Positions 15,867 through 26,990 of a stretch of 44,475 nucleotides of DNA are shown here, piece by piece. Position 1 is the stretch's first letter; each line of letters starts with the position of its first letter. The position numbers and the translations under genes were made by a program. This DNA comes from Methylacidiphilum sp. Yel (lineage in GTDB: Bacteria; Verrucomicrobiota; Verrucomicrobiia; Methylacidiphilales; Methylacidiphilaceae), in assembly GCF_004421185.1 (NCBI RefSeq), contig NZ_LXQB01000034.1:1-44475 (forward strand), written 5' to 3'. A model generated the notes under the pieces. It saw only the letters and a list, made by a program, of their open reading frames with translations. It was not told the DNA's origin and searched no databases.

Positions 15867-16703
15867 ATGGATCATCCAGTATTAATCATTGGCTGTGGTT
15901 ATATAGGAACATTAGTAGCTAGAAGCTTACAACAGAAGAATCAAGAGGTTATCGGCTTGGTAAAAAGCCAGGAGAGTAAAAACCGTTTGCAACAGCTTGG
16001 AATTCCCGCAGTGGCTTTAGACATTACCAATCATGATTCTCTAAATTCTCTGTCCAAAATCTCAGCCGTCATTTTTTCTGCTTCTTCAAATAGAGCTGAG
16101 CCTTTAGCATTTGAAAAAATCTTTTCGATTGGACTCGACAATGCCTTGAGCATAGCCAAAAATTGCCCTTTCCTATTAGTCTCTTCTACCTCAGTCTATA
16201 CGCATACAGAAGGCCAGTGGGTAGATGAAGAGTCTCCGGCAACTCCTGCAACTTCCTCTGGAAAAATTTTAAAAAAAGCTGAAGAAAAAGTTTTAGACAG
16301 AGGCGGTACCGTTTTAAGAGCATCCGGAATTTATGGGCCTCAAAGAGTTTACCGGATCACTGGATTGCTACAAAATACCGTTCGGATCGATCCCCGAAAA
16401 AAATGGATCAATCAGATCCATGGACAGGATTTAGCAACTGCAATTGTGCATTTTTTAACTATTCCTGGCCTATTTAATATCACTGATGACCTTCCCACCC
16501 TCGAGGAAGATTTTTTTCACTGGCTATGTCAAAGGTTTGAGCTTCCCCTCCCCCCTATTGAACCCAAAGCGCCTCATCCCAAGAGAGGATATTCCAATAA
16601 AAGGGTCTCCAATAAAAAAGCTAAAACTTTTGGTTTTATGCTTGATTTCCCGACCTTTCAGGAAGGATATTCTGAACTCATTAAATTTTTTAAAACCCAT
16701 TGA
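15867..16703 (+). CDS. NAD(P)-dependent epimerase/SDR-family protein (YeeZ-like)
   Basis: 278 residues. An extended-SDR Rossmann fold begins at once with VLIIGCGYIGTLVARSL (GxGxxG), followed by VIFSASSN, an SSTSVYTHTEGQWVDEESP stretch (Ser of the catalytic triad plus a YTH segment where YxxxK would be expected) and a VLRASGIYGPQRV motif near the substrate loop. Proteins of this size and pattern resemble E. coli YeeZ, whose physiological substrate is unclear. The canonical YxxxK is not obvious, so it may be a degenerate or atypical SDR. Its stop touches the folD upstream region, and folD begins 18 nt later, so the two are probably co-transcribed. Confidence 0.75.
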   Translation: MDHPVLIIGCGYIGTLVARSLQQKNQEVIGLVKSQESKNRLQQLGIPAVALDITNHDSLNSLSKISAVIFSASSNRAEPLAFEKIFSIGLDNALSIAKNCPFLLVSSTSVYTHTEGQWVDEESPATPATSSGKILKKAEEKVLDRGGTVLRASGIYGPQRVYRITGLLQNTVRIDPRKKWINQIHGQDLATAIVHFLTIPGLFNITDDLPTLEEDFFHWLCQRFELPLPPIEPKAPHPKRGYSNKRVSNKKAKTFGFMLDFPTFQEGYSELIKFFKTH

Positions 16704-16721
16704 TTGATTAGGATAGCTGCA

Positions 16722-17612
16722 ATGAAAGAAGCCAATTTGCTGGACGGTAGACTAGTGGCACAACAGATTCATAGAGAAACAATGGAAGTTGTTAAGAAGT
16801 TGCTACAACGTGGAGTTCAACCTTCTGTCGTTTTTATAAGAGCTGGCCAGTTCCCACCATCTGAACTTTATGTCAGAATGAAACAGAAGAAAGCTCAAGA
16901 ACTTGGGATCAAATCCGAAGTCATTTCTTTTGCTGAGGATGTATCACAAAACGAAGTCTTAGAGAAACTCTATCAATTAAATCAAGATCCTTCCATCCAC
17001 GGCATACTTGTTCAACTTCCACTTCCCAGACATCTTTCTGAGAAAGAAATAGCTCTTGCTATCGATCCCAAAAAGGACATTGATGGATTTCATCCTATGA
17101 ACCTTGGGAAAATGCTCCTTGGAGAAAAAGACTGCTTTTATCCCTGCACTCCATTGGGTATTCAAGAACTGTTGAAGCGCTACCACATTGAGATCGAAGG
17201 AAAAGAAGTGGTTATCCTTGGAAGAAGCAATATTGTTGGAAAACCGATGGCAGCTCTACTCCTCCAAAAATCGAAGTATGCGAATGCAACGGTGACTATT
17301 GTCCATTCCTTCAGTCAAAACATCAAAGAACATTGTCAAAGAGCTGATATCCTGATAGCCGCAATGGGAAAAGCGCGGTTTGTGACAAAAGATTTTGTTA
17401 AAGCTGGCGCAGTGGTTGTTGATGTTGGAGTTAGCAGGGTGGCTGATGCTTCCTCACATAAGGGATTTAAGATTGTTGGAGATGTTGATTTTGATGAAAT
17501 AAAAAAAATAGCCTCCTGGATTACGCCAAATCCAGGAGGAGTTGGTCCCATGACCATAGCAATGCTTTTATCCAATACCGTTAAAGCCGCTGAACTTTCT
17601 CTCTTTTCATAA
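16722..17612 (+). CDS. folD: bifunctional methylenetetrahydrofolate dehydrogenase/cyclohydrolase
   Basis: 296 residues from ATG 16722 (a TTG at 16704 is also open). It interconverts 5,10-methylene-THF and 10-formyl-THF, supplying C1 units for purines and fMet. Motifs: the YVRMKQKKAQELGI active-site helix with the conserved Tyr-x3-Lys, GILVQLPLP, the DVDGFHP-type signature (KDIDGFHPMNLGK), PCTPLGI, the NADP site VVILGRSNIVGKPMAALL, and the C-terminal TPNPGGVGPMTIAML. All are standard for FolD. If the host is a methanotroph this enzyme would also sit in formaldehyde/formate C1 flow, but that is inference. It converges with rpoC (63-nt gap, no strong terminator seen). Confidence 0.97.
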   Translation: MKEANLLDGRLVAQQIHRETMEVVKKLLQRGVQPSVVFIRAGQFPPSELYVRMKQKKAQELGIKSEVISFAEDVSQNEVLEKLYQLNQDPSIHGILVQLPLPRHLSEKEIALAIDPKKDIDGFHPMNLGKMLLGEKDCFYPCTPLGIQELLKRYHIEIEGKEVVILGRSNIVGKPMAALLLQKSKYANATVTIVHSFSQNIKEHCQRADILIAAMGKARFVTKDFVKAGAVVVDVGVSRVADASSHKGFKIVGDVDFDEIKKIASWITPNPGGVGPMTIAMLLSNTVKAAELSLFS

Positions 17613-17675
17613 TTTCCCAATTTTTGTTTCTGCAATATCTTGCATTTTATTCCTGAGCTCTCAATTCGAGACCCC

Positions 17676-20600
17676 TTATGTTCCAGCCTGAGGAATCCAT
17701 TTTTCTTCTAGAGTATTACCTTCTTCTCCATTTTCAGAAGACTTCTGCTCCTTTTGTTCTTCTTTGCTTTCAGCAGGTCTGAGCTCCACCAACCGAATAT
17801 TCCTATACGCTCTGAATCCAGTACCTGAAGGAATTAAATTCCCCATAATGATGTTTTCCTTAAAGCCTTTGAGAGGATCAACTTTTCCAAGGGTAGCCGC
17901 ATCCGTTAAAACCCTTGTCGTATCCTGAAAGCTGGCAGCCGCTATGAAGCTATCCGTGTCCAAGGAAGATTTGGTAATTCCAAGAAGGACTGGTACCCCA
18001 ACAGCGGGCTTGCCTCCCTTAGCTTCAACGATTCTATTTTCTTCTTCAAATTTTAATCGGTCGACCTGTTCTTCCCACAAGAAAGAAGTATCCCCGGAAT
18101 CAAGAATTTTTACCTTTTTAAGCATCTGTTTGATGATAATCTCAATATGCTTGTCATTGATCTCGACTCCTTGTAGTCTATACACCTCTTGCACTTCATG
18201 TAGTAGGTATTCCTGTAATTCCTGAATGCCGCATACTTCGAGAAGTTCTTGGAGCACAATTGGCCCTTCTGTTAATTGCTGACCCTTTTTAACAACATCT
18301 CCCTTATAAACAATCAAATGTTTAGAAAGGGGAATCAGATGCTCTTCTTCTATCCCCGTTTCTACATCCCTAATCAATATTCTTCTTTTGCCACGGATAA
18401 TTCCTCCATCTTCCACAATCCCATCTATTTTGGCAATCTCGGCAGAATCTTTGGGTTTTCTTGCTTCAAAAAGCTCTGCAACTCGAGGTAACCCTCCAGT
18501 TATATCCTTTGTTTGAACCATCTTTCTAGGAGTTCTAGCTATTCTTTGTCCAGCTACGACCTTATCTCCTGGCTTCACTTCGATTCTTGCTCCCGCGGGA
18601 ATACCATAAAAAGCAATAACTTCTCGTGTGTTTTCGTCCAAGATGAGTAACTGAGGATGAAGATCATGTTTGTGCTCAATGACAATCGTGCTAATTTGTT
18701 TGGTCGTTTCATCCAACTCCTTTTTCACAGTTACCCCTTCAATGATATCCCTAAATTCAACAATGCCCCCTTTCTCCGTCAAAATTGGAACATTATAAGG
18801 ATCCCATTGAACAAAAACCTGTCCTTTTTTCACCGTTTCTCCATCTGGAATCAAAATAATCGATCCAACAATGACCGTATGTCTTTCCAATTCTCTCCCT
18901 GAGGGATCCAGAACAGCAAGATAACCGCTTTTACTTAACACTATGAAATGGTTTTCAGCTGTTTTAACTGTCCGAAGATCAATGTACTGGACGATGCCAT
19001 CGTTTCGAGCTCGAATCTGAGGTTGTTTGAAAACCTGAGAGGCAGTTCCTCCAATATGAAAGGTCCGCATGGTCAGCTGTGTACCTGGTTCTCCAATAGA
19101 TTGAGCAGCAATCACTCCCACTGACTCACCAAGCTTTGTCATTTTATTTGTAGCCAGATTCAACCCATAACACATAGCACAAACGCCCCACTTGTTTTCG
19201 CAGGTCAAGACCGAACGAATTTTGACTTTTTCTACTCCAGCCTCTTCTATCTCTTTAGCTTTCCTTTCATCGATGAGTTCTCCAGGTTGGATGATTTTCT
19301 TGCCGGTCATTGGATCGAAGATTTCATCACAACACACCCTTCCATAAATCCTTTCGGATAATTTCACAATTTCTTCATCCCCCTCATAAATCGCTTTGAC
19401 GATTATTCCCTTATTTGTCCCACAATCTTCAGCAGTAATCACCACGTCTTGGGCAACATCATGCAATTTTCTTGTCAAATAGCCCGCATCAGCCGTTTTT
19501 AAAGCAGTGTCAGCAAGTCCTTTCCTTGCCCCATGAGTACTGATAAAATATTCCAAGACAGAAAGTCCTTCTCTGAAATTTGAAATGATGGGTCTTTCTA
19601 TAATTTCCCCGGAGGGCTTGGCCATGAGGCCTCTCATTCCAGCAAGTTGTCTGACCTGTTGCCTATTCCCTCTGGCTCCCGAATCCACCATAAGATAAAG
19701 AGGATTGTACTCCGGCCTTCCTAGATTATTCTCCAATGTCTTGTAGATCACACTAGAAATTTCTTCAGTAGCTTGTGTCCAGATATCTACAATTTTATTA
19801 TATCTTTCTCCATCAGTTATAGCCCCAGATCTGTATTGCCGTTCCACAACATTGACCATCTCATAAGCTTTTGCAATGATCCTGGATTTCTCAGTGGGGA
19901 CAATCATATCATCCATTCCAATGGAAATGCCAGCTTTTGTCGCTTCAGAAAAGCCTAGTTGCTTGAGCTGATCAAGGCATTGAACCGTTTTCTCTCTGCC
20001 AACCTTTTGATAGCACTTTAGGATGATTTCTCCAAGCTGCTTTTTACCAGCAGGCTTATTGTAAAAGCCCAGTTCTTCAGGCCATATTTGATTAAAAATG
20101 ACTCTTCCAGGAGTGGTCTCAATAACCTTTTTGTTTTTATCCCCAAAAATCGTCTCTTTTCCATAATCTGGATTTTTAAGAAAAATGAGATCATGTAGCT
20201 GCAAATTTCCTTCATTGTAAGCAAAGATGACTTCCAAAGGATCGGAAAATAGCGGCTTTCTTTTTTGTTCCTGAGCTTTGATCTTCAAGGGAGCTTGCGT
20301 TATGTAGTAACAACCAAGCGTTATATCTTGGGTTGGCGTAGTGATCGGCTTGCCGCAGGAAGGCGAAAAGATGTTCAATGGAGCAAGCATTAAAAGTCGA
20401 GCCTCCAACTGAGCTTCTATGGAAAGTGGAACATGGACTGCCATCTGATCCCCATCAAAATCGGCATTGTAGGCGGTACAAACCAAAGGATGAATACGAA
20501 TTGCATCGCCTTCGATAAGGATCGGTTCAAATGCTTGAATAGAAAGCCTATGCAATGTAGGAGCCCTGTTTAAAAGAACTAAGTGTCCGGCAGTTACTTG

Positions 20601-21851
20601 TTCAAGTACGTCCCATACCAGTGGATCTTGTTTTTCAATCATCTTCTTGGCCGTTCGCACCGTATGGACATGCCCCAGCTCTCTGAGTCTTCTAATCATA
20701 AAAGGCTCAAAAAGAACAAGAGCCATTTTTTTTGGAAGGCCGCACTGGTGGAGCTTTAACTCTGGGCCGATAACAATGACCGATCGACCGCTGTAATCCA
20801 CTCGCTTGCCTAACAGATTCATCCGGAACCGTCCCGTTTTTCCCTGAAGCATATCCGATAAGGATTTTAGTGGCCGATTCCCCGCCCCAGTTACAGCCCT
20901 TCCATGCCTACCATTATCCAAGAGGGCATCTACAGCCTCCTGCAACATCCGTTTCTCATTTCTGATAATCACATCAGGGGTTTTCAACTGCAGAAGGGTT
21001 CGCAACCTGTTATTTCGATTGATGACCCTGCGGTAAAGATCGTTCAAATCTGAAGTGGCAAATCTTCCTCCTTCAAGAGGAACTAAAGGCCTTAAATCTG
21101 GAGGGATCACAGGCAGCACCTCCAATATCATCCATTCAGGCCTCGTTTCCGAGCTTATAAGTCCTTGAACTAGTTTCAGCCTTTTCGAAAGCTTTTTTTT
21201 AAGTTGTTTGCTCCTCGTTCCTTCAATCGCTCTGGAAAGATCATTCGCAAGGGATTCTAAATTGATTTGCTTTAAAACATCTCTTACAGCTTCAGCTCCC
21301 ATTTTCGCCACAAAGGAACCCTCCCCGTATTGCGCCAATGCGTCTCGATACTCCTGTTCGGAAAGCAGCTGTTTGAACTTCAAAGGCGTTTTTCCTGGAT
21401 CTACCACAAGATAATCTTCATAATAAATCACCCGCTCAAGATCCTTTGCGGTCATATCCATCATTAAACCTAGTCGACTAGGCATGCATTTTAAAAACCA
21501 TATATGAGAAACAGGCACAGCAAGACGAATATGCCCCATCCGCTCTCTTCTTACCCTTGATAAAGTCACTTCTACGCCACATCTATCACAAATAACCCCC
21601 TTATATTTGATTCTTTTGTACTTCCCACACGCACATTCCCAATCTTTTGTTGGTCCAAAAATCCTTTCGCAAAACAATCCCCCTTTTTCGGGTTTAAAGG
21701 TCCGATAATTAATAGTTTCCGGGTTGCGTACTTCTCCCTTACTCCATGATTCGATCGTTTCAGGGGAAGCAATTGAAATTCTTACCTCATCAAATCCTAT
21801 TGTTTTTTGAAAACCAAGCACCTGGCGAGCTGTTAAATTATTTGCTTCCAT
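17676..21851 (-). CDS. rpoC: DNA-directed RNA polymerase subunit beta'
   Basis: 1391 residues, within the normal range. The catalytic [12 protein letters not shown] with three Mg-binding aspartates is at about 462-473. The N-terminal zinc finger is at about 67-90 ([20 protein letters not shown]), and the second zinc-binding group includes CEDCGTNKG... (written in sequence as AEDCGTNKG) with [16 protein letters not shown]. The [10 protein letters not shown] trigger-loop flank and a C-terminal [10 protein letters not shown] motif are present. A good Shine-Dalgarno (AAGGAG) precedes the ATG. It is the last gene of the tuf-secE-nusG-rpl-rpoBC cluster. The C-terminal 30 residues are a charged tail. 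No intein or large lineage insertion is obvious. Confidence 0.98.
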   Translation of the reverse strand: MEANNLTARQVLGFQKTIGFDEVRISIASPETIESWSKGEVRNPETINYRTFKPEKGGLFCERIFGPTKDWECACGKYKRIKYKGVICDRCGVEVTLSRVRRERMGHIRLAVPVSHIWFLKCMPSRLGLMMDMTAKDLERVIYYEDYLVVDPGKTPLKFKQLLSEQEYRDALAQYGEGSFVAKMGAEAVRDVLKQINLESLANDLSRAIEGTRSKQLKKKLSKRLKLVQGLISSETRPEWMILEVLPVIPPDLRPLVPLEGGRFATSDLNDLYRRVINRNNRLRTLLQLKTPDVIIRNEKRMLQEAVDALLDNGRHGRAVTGAGNRPLKSLSDMLQGKTGRFRMNLLGKRVDYSGRSVIVIGPELKLHQCGLPKKMALVLFEPFMIRRLRELGHVHTVRTAKKMIEKQDPLVWDVLEQVTAGHLVLLNRAPTLHRLSIQAFEPILIEGDAIRIHPLVCTAYNADFDGDQMAVHVPLSIEAQLEARLLMLAPLNIFSPSCGKPITTPTQDITLGCYYITQAPLKIKAQEQKRKPLFSDPLEVIFAYNEGNLQLHDLIFLKNPDYGKETIFGDKNKKVIETTPGRVIFNQIWPEELGFYNKPAGKKQLGEIILKCYQKVGREKTVQCLDQLKQLGFSEATKAGISIGMDDMIVPTEKSRIIAKAYEMVNVVERQYRSGAITDGERYNKIVDIWTQATEEISSVIYKTLENNLGRPEYNPLYLMVDSGARGNRQQVRQLAGMRGLMAKPSGEIIERPIISNFREGLSVLEYFISTHGARKGLADTALKTADAGYLTRKLHDVAQDVVITAEDCGTNKGIIVKAIYEGDEEIVKLSERIYGRVCCDEIFDPMTGKKIIQPGELIDERKAKEIEEAGVEKVKIRSVLTCENKWGVCAMCYGLNLATNKMTKLGESVGVIAAQSIGEPGTQLTMRTFHIGGTASQVFKQPQIRARNDGIVQYIDLRTVKTAENHFIVLSKSGYLAVLDPSGRELERHTVIVGSIILIPDGETVKKGQVFVQWDPYNVPILTEKGGIVEFRDIIEGVTVKKELDETTKQISTIVIEHKHDLHPQLLILDENTREVIAFYGIPAGARIEVKPGDKVVAGQRIARTPRKMVQTKDITGGLPRVAELFEARKPKDSAEIAKIDGIVEDGGIIRGKRRILIRDVETGIEEEHLIPLSKHLIVYKGDVVKKGQQLTEGPIVLQELLEVCGIQELQEYLLHEVQEVYRLQGVEINDKHIEIIIKQMLKKVKILDSGDTSFLWEEQVDRLKFEEENRIVEAKGGKPAVGVPVLLGITKSSLDTDSFIAAASFQDTTRVLTDAATLGKVDPLKGFKENIIMGNLIPSGTGFRAYRNIRLVELRPAESKEEQKEQKSSENGEEGNTLEEKWIPQAGT

Positions 21852-21873
21852 ATCGTCTTACTCCTTCTTTATT

Positions 21874-24800
21874 TTAAGCTGCTTCACCCCCATTCAAGGC
21901 TTTCGAAGAGGTTGGCTTCATAGGTAAGCCAAAGGAATCCGATCGCTGGCCGATGGTGACTTCAAGACACAACCCTTGCATTTCTTTGACAAGCACATTA
22001 AAAGATTCTGGTGTTGTGGTCTCTAAGTAATTTTCCCCTTTAACAATGCTCTCATAAATTCTTGTTCGACCTTGCACGTCGTCTGATTTAACCGTTAACA
22101 ACTCCTGCAAGACATAAGCCGCGCCATAGGCTTCCATTGCCCAAACTTCCATTTCCCCAAACCGTTGGCCACCATACTGCGCTTTGCCTCCCAAAGGCTG
22201 TTGCGTTACTAGCGAATAAGGTCCAACAGCACGGGCATGGATTTTATCAGCAACCATATGATTGAGTTTCATCATGTAGATCACTCCCACAACCACTCTC
22301 TGATTAAACCGTTCTCCCGTTCGACCGTCATAAAGGATGCTTTTCCCATCTTCATCCATACCCGCCTTCACCAAAAATTCCCGTATTTTCTCTTCTTTAA
22401 CCCCATCAAAGACAGGAGTGGCCACATTGAACCCCAATTTCTTTGCAGCTATCCCAAGATGGGTTTCAAGCACTTGCCCTACATTCATTCGAGAAGGAAC
22501 TCCCAGCGGATTAAGAACAATATCCACAGGGGTACCATCGGGCAGATAGGGCATATCTTCTACGGGAACAATTTTTGAAACAACTCCCTTATTCCCATGC
22601 CTTCCAGCCATTTTGTCTCCCACCGAAAGCTTTCTTTTGTTAGCAATAAATACTTTTACCTGCTTGATGATCCCTGGTTCTGTATCTTCCCCACTTTCTA
22701 TTTGATCAAGTTCTAACTCTCTATCGTTTCTTAGTTGTTCAAATTTGGCTTCAAAATTGCCAATAATATCAAAGATCTTGGAACGGATGGGGCTTGGATC
22801 AATCTCAATCTTATCGTAGGCTTGAGCCATTTTCCTTAAAAGCACCTTCGTGATTTTCCGGTTAGCAGGGATAATAATTTCTCCCGTCTCCACATTCACC
22901 ACATCCAGTGGAATTTTCTCATTCAGTAAAATATTGGAAAGAGCCTGCGTCAGTTCTTCTCGAAGCTCTTCTTCTTTTTTATCATATCTTTCTTCGATCT
23001 CTTTGATTTTCTGTTTGGCTTCCGAAGCACTTATCTTTTCTTTTCTCACCCGAGCGGTCCCTGAACTGACTCGTACATCCATTACAATGCCATAAGTGCC
23101 CGAAGGGACCCTCAAAGAAGAATCTTTGACATCAGCAGCTTTTTCCCCAAAAATGGCTCTTAAAAGCCTTTCTTCCGGTGCCAGTTCGGTTTCGCTTTTA
23201 GGTGTTATTTTCCCTACGAGGATATCCCCAGGTTTAACTTCCGCACCAACTCGAATGATTCCATCAGGCCCAAGGTTTTTTAGTGCCTCATCTCCTACGT
23301 TAGGAATATCTCTAGTGATTTCTTCTGGTCCCAATTTCGTATCCCGAGCCACAATTTCAAATTCATCGATATAAATACTTGTAAAAAGGTCTTCTTTAAC
23401 AATCCTTTCTGAAACAATGATAGCATCCTCAAAATTATACCCATTCCAAGGCATAAAGGCCACAAGCAGATTTCTTCCCAGAGCAAGTTCTCCATTCTGC
23501 GTACTTGGACCATCGGCTAGAATATCTCCTTTTTTAACCACCTGTCCTTTTTTGACAATGGGCTTTTGATTGATACAAGTCCCAGCATTGGATCGCATGA
23601 ACTTATTGAGCTTATATATGCCAACTTCCTTTTCAGAACCTTGTTTGATTTTCTTTTTCTTAAGATCGGCAAGAGATCCAGTCGGCGTCACAATGATTTC
23701 ATTTCCCGTAACTGATGCTACCACGCCATCTGTTTCACTAACCACTACAGCTTGAATGTCCCTAGCGACTCTTTCCTCAATACCTGTACCCACAATCGGT
23801 GCTTCAGGTTGGATGAGCGGAACAGCCTGCCGTTGCATATTAGAACCCATGAGTGCCCGATTCGCATCATCATGTTCAAGAAATGGAATGAGCCCTGCAG
23901 CTATGGAAACTATCTGCTTGGGCGAGACATCCATGTATTCTACTTTTTCTCGTTCCACTTCCATAAACTCTCTGCGAAAGCGGACAGCAACCCGCTGATC
24001 TAATATCATTCCATCATCAGAAACCGCCGTATTGGCCATGGCTATCACGTAATTTTCTTCCTGATCCGCTGTAAGATAAACGATTTCATTGGTTACCTTG
24101 CCATTAACAACCTTACGATAAGGCGTTTCCAAAATGCCGTATTCATTAAAGCGGCTGTAAGAAGCCATTGTGGCAATAAGCCCAATATTGGGTCCTTCTG
24201 GAGTTTCGATAGGACAAATCCTTCCATAATGGGAAGGGTGCACATCTCTGACCTCGAAACCGGCTCGTTCTCTTGACAAGCCCCCTGGACCTAAAGCCGA
24301 AAGCCTTCTCTTATGAGTCAGCTCTGAAAGAGGATTAATTTGATCCATCAACTGAGAAAGCTGGCTGCGAGCAAAAAAATCTCTTATTGTAGCCGATAAC
24401 GCCTTAGGATTAATCAATTTTTGAGGAGTCATTCCTTCCGTATTGACATCAAAAAGCGTCATCCGTTCCTTGACGAGTCTTTCGGTTCGAGCTAGTCCCA
24501 TTCGACACTGATTGGCTACAAGCTCACCAACCGCACGAACGCGCCTGCTCCCTAAATGATCAATATCATCCGTAATCCCTTCCCCTTTTTTAAGTTTTAT
24601 TAAATAGCGGGTAGCAGCCACAAGATCTTCCCAAGTCAATATGCGAATCTCTGGGTCTACTTGGATGTTCAATTTTTGATTGAGTTTATACCTCCCAACC
24701 CTTCCTAAATCATATCTTTTTGGATCCAATAGAAGCCTTTTCAAAAGGAGCTTTGCATTCGATTCAGTTGGCGGGTCTCCAGGCCGCAGCCTTCTATATA

Positions 24801-25743
24801 TTTCTTTTAAAGCCTCAATTGGATCTTTCGTTGGATCTTTCTTTATACACTTAATCAGCGTATCATCATATTGTACATCGACAACCTGAATCGTCTTAAT
24901 GCCCAAATCTAACAGCTGCCGAACCACACTTCTTGTTACTGGCTCATAAGCCCTAGCCAAAACCACCTCTGGGTTATTGGGATCTCGCACTTCGTTAACG
25001 AGCACTTTGGTGGCAACTTTTTCTTCTTCAATACCCTCAGAAAGATTGATTTCCTCAACTGTGTAAAAAAGTCTGATAATTTCTTCATCTCCACCTGTCC
25101 CCAAGGGAGATGAGCTCCCAGACAATGCAGCGGCAAGGGCTCGTAACAAGGTCGTAATAAGAAATTTTCTTCTCTTTTTCCTTCTGTCCAAGTAGACATA
25201 AAGCAGATCGTTGGAATCAAAGGCAACTTCAAGCCAACTGCCTCTGTCAGGAATGATCCGAAAGGAATAAAGCGTCTTTCCGTTACTGTGAAAAGAAGAT
25301 TCAAAACAGATCCCAGGAGATCTATGCAATTGGTTGACTATTACCCTTTCAGCCCCATTAATGATGAAACTTCCCTGAGGAGTCATCATCGGTAACTCAC
25401 CCATATAAACCTTCTCTTCCTTTACCCCTTCCTCATCTTTAAGTCGAAACGTAACATGCAAAGGGGCTGCATAAGTTTTTCCATCCCGCAGACAATCAAT
25501 GGGACTAAATTTAGGGTCGCCAATTTCGTAATTGACATACTCCAGCCTGACTTTCCCATCGTAACTTTCTATCGGAAAAACTTCCTGAAAAACTCCATGC
25601 AACCCCTCAGGTTTCCTATCCTGTGGAGCTACCGAGAGTTGGAGAAAATCGGCATAAGATTTTGTTTGATGTTCAATAAGATTAGGCAAACTCAATCCTT
25701 CCCGAATTTTTCCAAAATTGATTCTCTGCATTTTCTGATTCAT
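21874..25743 (-). CDS. rpoB: DNA-directed RNA polymerase subunit beta
   Basis: 1289 residues. The rifampicin-binding region at about 457-520 reads [21 protein letters not shown] and then [20 protein letters not shown], the sensitive-type consensus except Leu in place of the usual Phe in SQFMD. Downstream are [58 protein letters not shown] and the C-terminal [21 protein letters not shown], all beta-subunit hallmarks. It is separated from rpoC by 22 nt and from rplL by 27 nt, so the three are co-transcribed. The short first residues [13 protein letters not shown] leave two possible ATGs, four codons apart. Confidence 0.98.
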   Translation of the reverse strand: MNQKMQRINFGKIREGLSLPNLIEHQTKSYADFLQLSVAPQDRKPEGLHGVFQEVFPIESYDGKVRLEYVNYEIGDPKFSPIDCLRDGKTYAAPLHVTFRLKDEEGVKEEKVYMGELPMMTPQGSFIINGAERVIVNQLHRSPGICFESSFHSNGKTLYSFRIIPDRGSWLEVAFDSNDLLYVYLDRRKKRRKFLITTLLRALAAALSGSSSPLGTGGDEEIIRLFYTVEEINLSEGIEEEKVATKVLVNEVRDPNNPEVVLARAYEPVTRSVVRQLLDLGIKTIQVVDVQYDDTLIKCIKKDPTKDPIEALKEIYRRLRPGDPPTESNAKLLLKRLLLDPKRYDLGRVGRYKLNQKLNIQVDPEIRILTWEDLVAATRYLIKLKKGEGITDDIDHLGSRRVRAVGELVANQCRMGLARTERLVKERMTLFDVNTEGMTPQKLINPKALSATIRDFFARSQLSQLMDQINPLSELTHKRRLSALGPGGLSRERAGFEVRDVHPSHYGRICPIETPEGPNIGLIATMASYSRFNEYGILETPYRKVVNGKVTNEIVYLTADQEENYVIAMANTAVSDDGMILDQRVAVRFRREFMEVEREKVEYMDVSPKQIVSIAAGLIPFLEHDDANRALMGSNMQRQAVPLIQPEAPIVGTGIEERVARDIQAVVVSETDGVVASVTGNEIIVTPTGSLADLKKKKIKQGSEKEVGIYKLNKFMRSNAGTCINQKPIVKKGQVVKKGDILADGPSTQNGELALGRNLLVAFMPWNGYNFEDAIIVSERIVKEDLFTSIYIDEFEIVARDTKLGPEEITRDIPNVGDEALKNLGPDGIIRVGAEVKPGDILVGKITPKSETELAPEERLLRAIFGEKAADVKDSSLRVPSGTYGIVMDVRVSSGTARVRKEKISASEAKQKIKEIEERYDKKEEELREELTQALSNILLNEKIPLDVVNVETGEIIIPANRKITKVLLRKMAQAYDKIEIDPSPIRSKIFDIIGNFEAKFEQLRNDRELELDQIESGEDTEPGIIKQVKVFIANKRKLSVGDKMAGRHGNKGVVSKIVPVEDMPYLPDGTPVDIVLNPLGVPSRMNVGQVLETHLGIAAKKLGFNVATPVFDGVKEEKIREFLVKAGMDEDGKSILYDGRTGERFNQRVVVGVIYMMKLNHMVADKIHARAVGPYSLVTQQPLGGKAQYGGQRFGEMEVWAMEAYGAAYVLQELLTVKSDDVQGRTRIYESIVKGENYLETTTPESFNVLVKEMQGLCLEVTIGQRSDSFGLPMKPTSSKALNGGEAA

Positions 25744-25770
25744 ATCCTAAGCCCCACAATAACGCAGTTA

Positions 25771-26160
25771 TTATTTAATTTCGACTTTAGCTCCAGCAGC
25801 CTCTATTTTTTTCTTTATCTCTTCAGCTTCCTCCTTTGATACTCCATCTTTTAGAAGTTTGGGAGCCCCTTCGACAAGCGCTTTAGCTTCCGCCAGCCCA
25901 AGCCCCGCAATCGCCGCCCTTACCTCTTTAATCACGGCAATTTTATTTGGCCCAATCTCTTTCAGATAGACCGCAAAGGTTGTTTTCTCTTCTGCAGGAG
26001 TTTCTGCAGCTTGCTGAGCTCCAGTCGGGGCTGCTGCTGCCACTGCAACAGGAGCTGCAGCACTAACCCCCCACTTGGCTTCCAACTTTTTTACTAGCTC
26101 AGAAGCTTCCAATATCGTCAGTTTACTTAATTGATCGACAAGCATATCCAGATCAGCCAT
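25771..26160 (-). CDS. rplL: 50S ribosomal protein L7/L12
   Basis: 129 residues. An N-terminal dimerisation helix pair (residues 1-33), an Ala/Pro-rich hinge (about 34-55, [18 protein letters not shown]) and the C-terminal globular domain with [28 protein letters not shown] that contacts translation factors. It forms the mobile stalk on L10. A strong Shine-Dalgarno (GGAGG at 26166-26170) and, unusually, a structured leader of its own precede it: the gap to rplJ is 280 bp rather than the few tens of bases common elsewhere. Independent tuning of L12, needed in several copies per L10, is the likely reason. Confidence 0.98.
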   Translation of the reverse strand: MADLDMLVDQLSKLTILEASELVKKLEAKWGVSAAAPVAVAAAAPTGAQQAAETPAEEKTTFAVYLKEIGPNKIAVIKEVRAAIAGLGLAEAKALVEGAPKLLKDGVSKEEAEEIKKKIEAAGAKVEIK

Positions 26161-26177
26161 TGTATCCTCCTTTCATT

Positions 26178-26237
26178 CCACCTAGAGACAGGCACCCGCT
26201 CTGTCAATTCTCCTTGGAGGGCTCCAAGGCTAGGTGG
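26178..26237 (-). promoter_or_regulatory. three-way-junction RNA element upstream of rplL
   Basis: On the rplL mRNA strand three perfect helices nest into one junction. The outer helix P1 has 8 bp (26230-26237 with 26178-26185; CCACCTAG/CTAGGTGG). Hairpin P2 is CCTTGGAG/CTCCAAGG (26222-26229 with 26212-26219; 7-8 bp, tight loop). Hairpin P3 is GACAG/CTGTC (26201-26205 with 26187-26191) with a 9-nt loop. Single-stranded joints are only 0-6 nt. P1 ends 7 nt before the rplL Shine-Dalgarno, and no U-run follows, so it is not a terminator. A protein- or ribosome-binding leader controlling L12 synthesis is the simplest reading. I do not recognise it as a named family. Confidence 0.65.
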
Positions 26238-26361
26238 ACATTTCGCCCTCTTCTTTTCATGTTCCTTTGTCCCTATTTTTCTTGAATATTTTCAAAAAAA
26301 ATACTTTACAAAGGATAAACTTTTCTGACATATAAAAGCCAAAACTTTACTCCGTTTTTCT

Positions 26362-26394
26362 CTTACTTGGAAGAGGTGGCTTTCCCCAGGTAAG
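26362..26394 (-). promoter_or_regulatory. stem-loop downstream of rplJ
   Basis: In the rplJ-rplL gap a second fold is visible: CTTAC (26390-26394 read on the minus strand) pairs with GTAAG (26362-26366), and a GGAA/TTCC inner helix extends it with small internal loops. It begins about 47 nt after the rplJ stop. No U-tract follows, so it is more likely an RNA processing, stability or attenuation structure than an intrinsic terminator. The DNA between it and the three-way junction is A/T-rich and could hold an internal promoter, but I found no convincing -35/-10 pair. Confidence 0.35.
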
Positions 26395-26440
26395 CAAATT
26401 ACTTTCCATTCTCTCAATCAAATAAGACAATGCACGGTTT

Positions 26441-26977
26441 TTAATTTTCCTTCTTTGAATAGATCTCTACTAAGCGTGCAAGGGCAGTAGCTGGCTCATT
26501 AATTAATCTCACCAATCTTACCGCAGGTAATTGAAGAGTCCCAAGAATTTGTCCCCTTAAAACTTCCAAACTAGGCAACTCCGCTAATTTCAGAAAATCC
26601 TCTTCGCTAAGAAGGGCATTGTCCATGAAAGCGCCCTTAACCTTTGGAAGTTGAAACTCAGCAATAAAATTTTTCAACACTTTGGCCACTCCAGCCACAT
26701 CTTTAGCTTCCGAAAACAAAATCGCCGTTGGACCTTTCAATAAGTTCGCTTCAATAAAATCCTTCTGCTGAGGCATAACCATTTTGGTTTCTTCTAAGGC
26801 AAGCCTTAGCAATGTATTTTTCAAAACAAGGCAGCGACAATTGACCGCTCTTAGCCTTTTTCTTAATTCAGAAAAAACGGCAACCTTTAACCCCGTAAAA
26901 TCGATTAAAACGATCAATGAAGAAGCTTTGACAATTTCTAAAATTTGTTCTTTTAAAGCTATTTTTTCTGTTCTCAT
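26441..26977 (-). CDS. rplJ: 50S ribosomal protein L10
   Basis: 178 residues. Typical L10: an N-terminal rRNA-binding domain (KEQILEIVKASSLIVLIDFTGLKVAVFSELRKRLR, then VLKNTLLRLALEE) and GPTAILFSEAKDVAGVAKVLKNF, ending in the helical tail (about 140-178) that binds L12 dimers (LPAVRLVRLINEPATALARLVEIYSKKE). It starts only 13 nt after rplA, leaving no room for the L10 leader that precedes rplJ in many bacteria. L10 with L12 is the usual autoregulator of this operon; see the structured gap after this gene. Confidence 0.97.
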   Translation of the reverse strand: MRTEKIALKEQILEIVKASSLIVLIDFTGLKVAVFSELRKRLRAVNCRCLVLKNTLLRLALEETKMVMPQQKDFIEANLLKGPTAILFSEAKDVAGVAKVLKNFIAEFQLPKVKGAFMDNALLSEEDFLKLAELPSLEVLRGQILGTLQLPAVRLVRLINEPATALARLVEIYSKKEN

Positions 26978-26990
26978 AGCACCTTATTCC

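Noticed and set aside
17613-17675. Terminator between folD and rpoC
   Set aside because: The only palindrome (TGCAA-N4-TTGCA, 17631-17644) is weak and lacks a T-run on either strand.
26178-26237. Rho-independent terminator after rplJ
   Set aside because: Three helices without a U-run, placed right before the rplL ribosome binding site; rplL must be transcribed through it.
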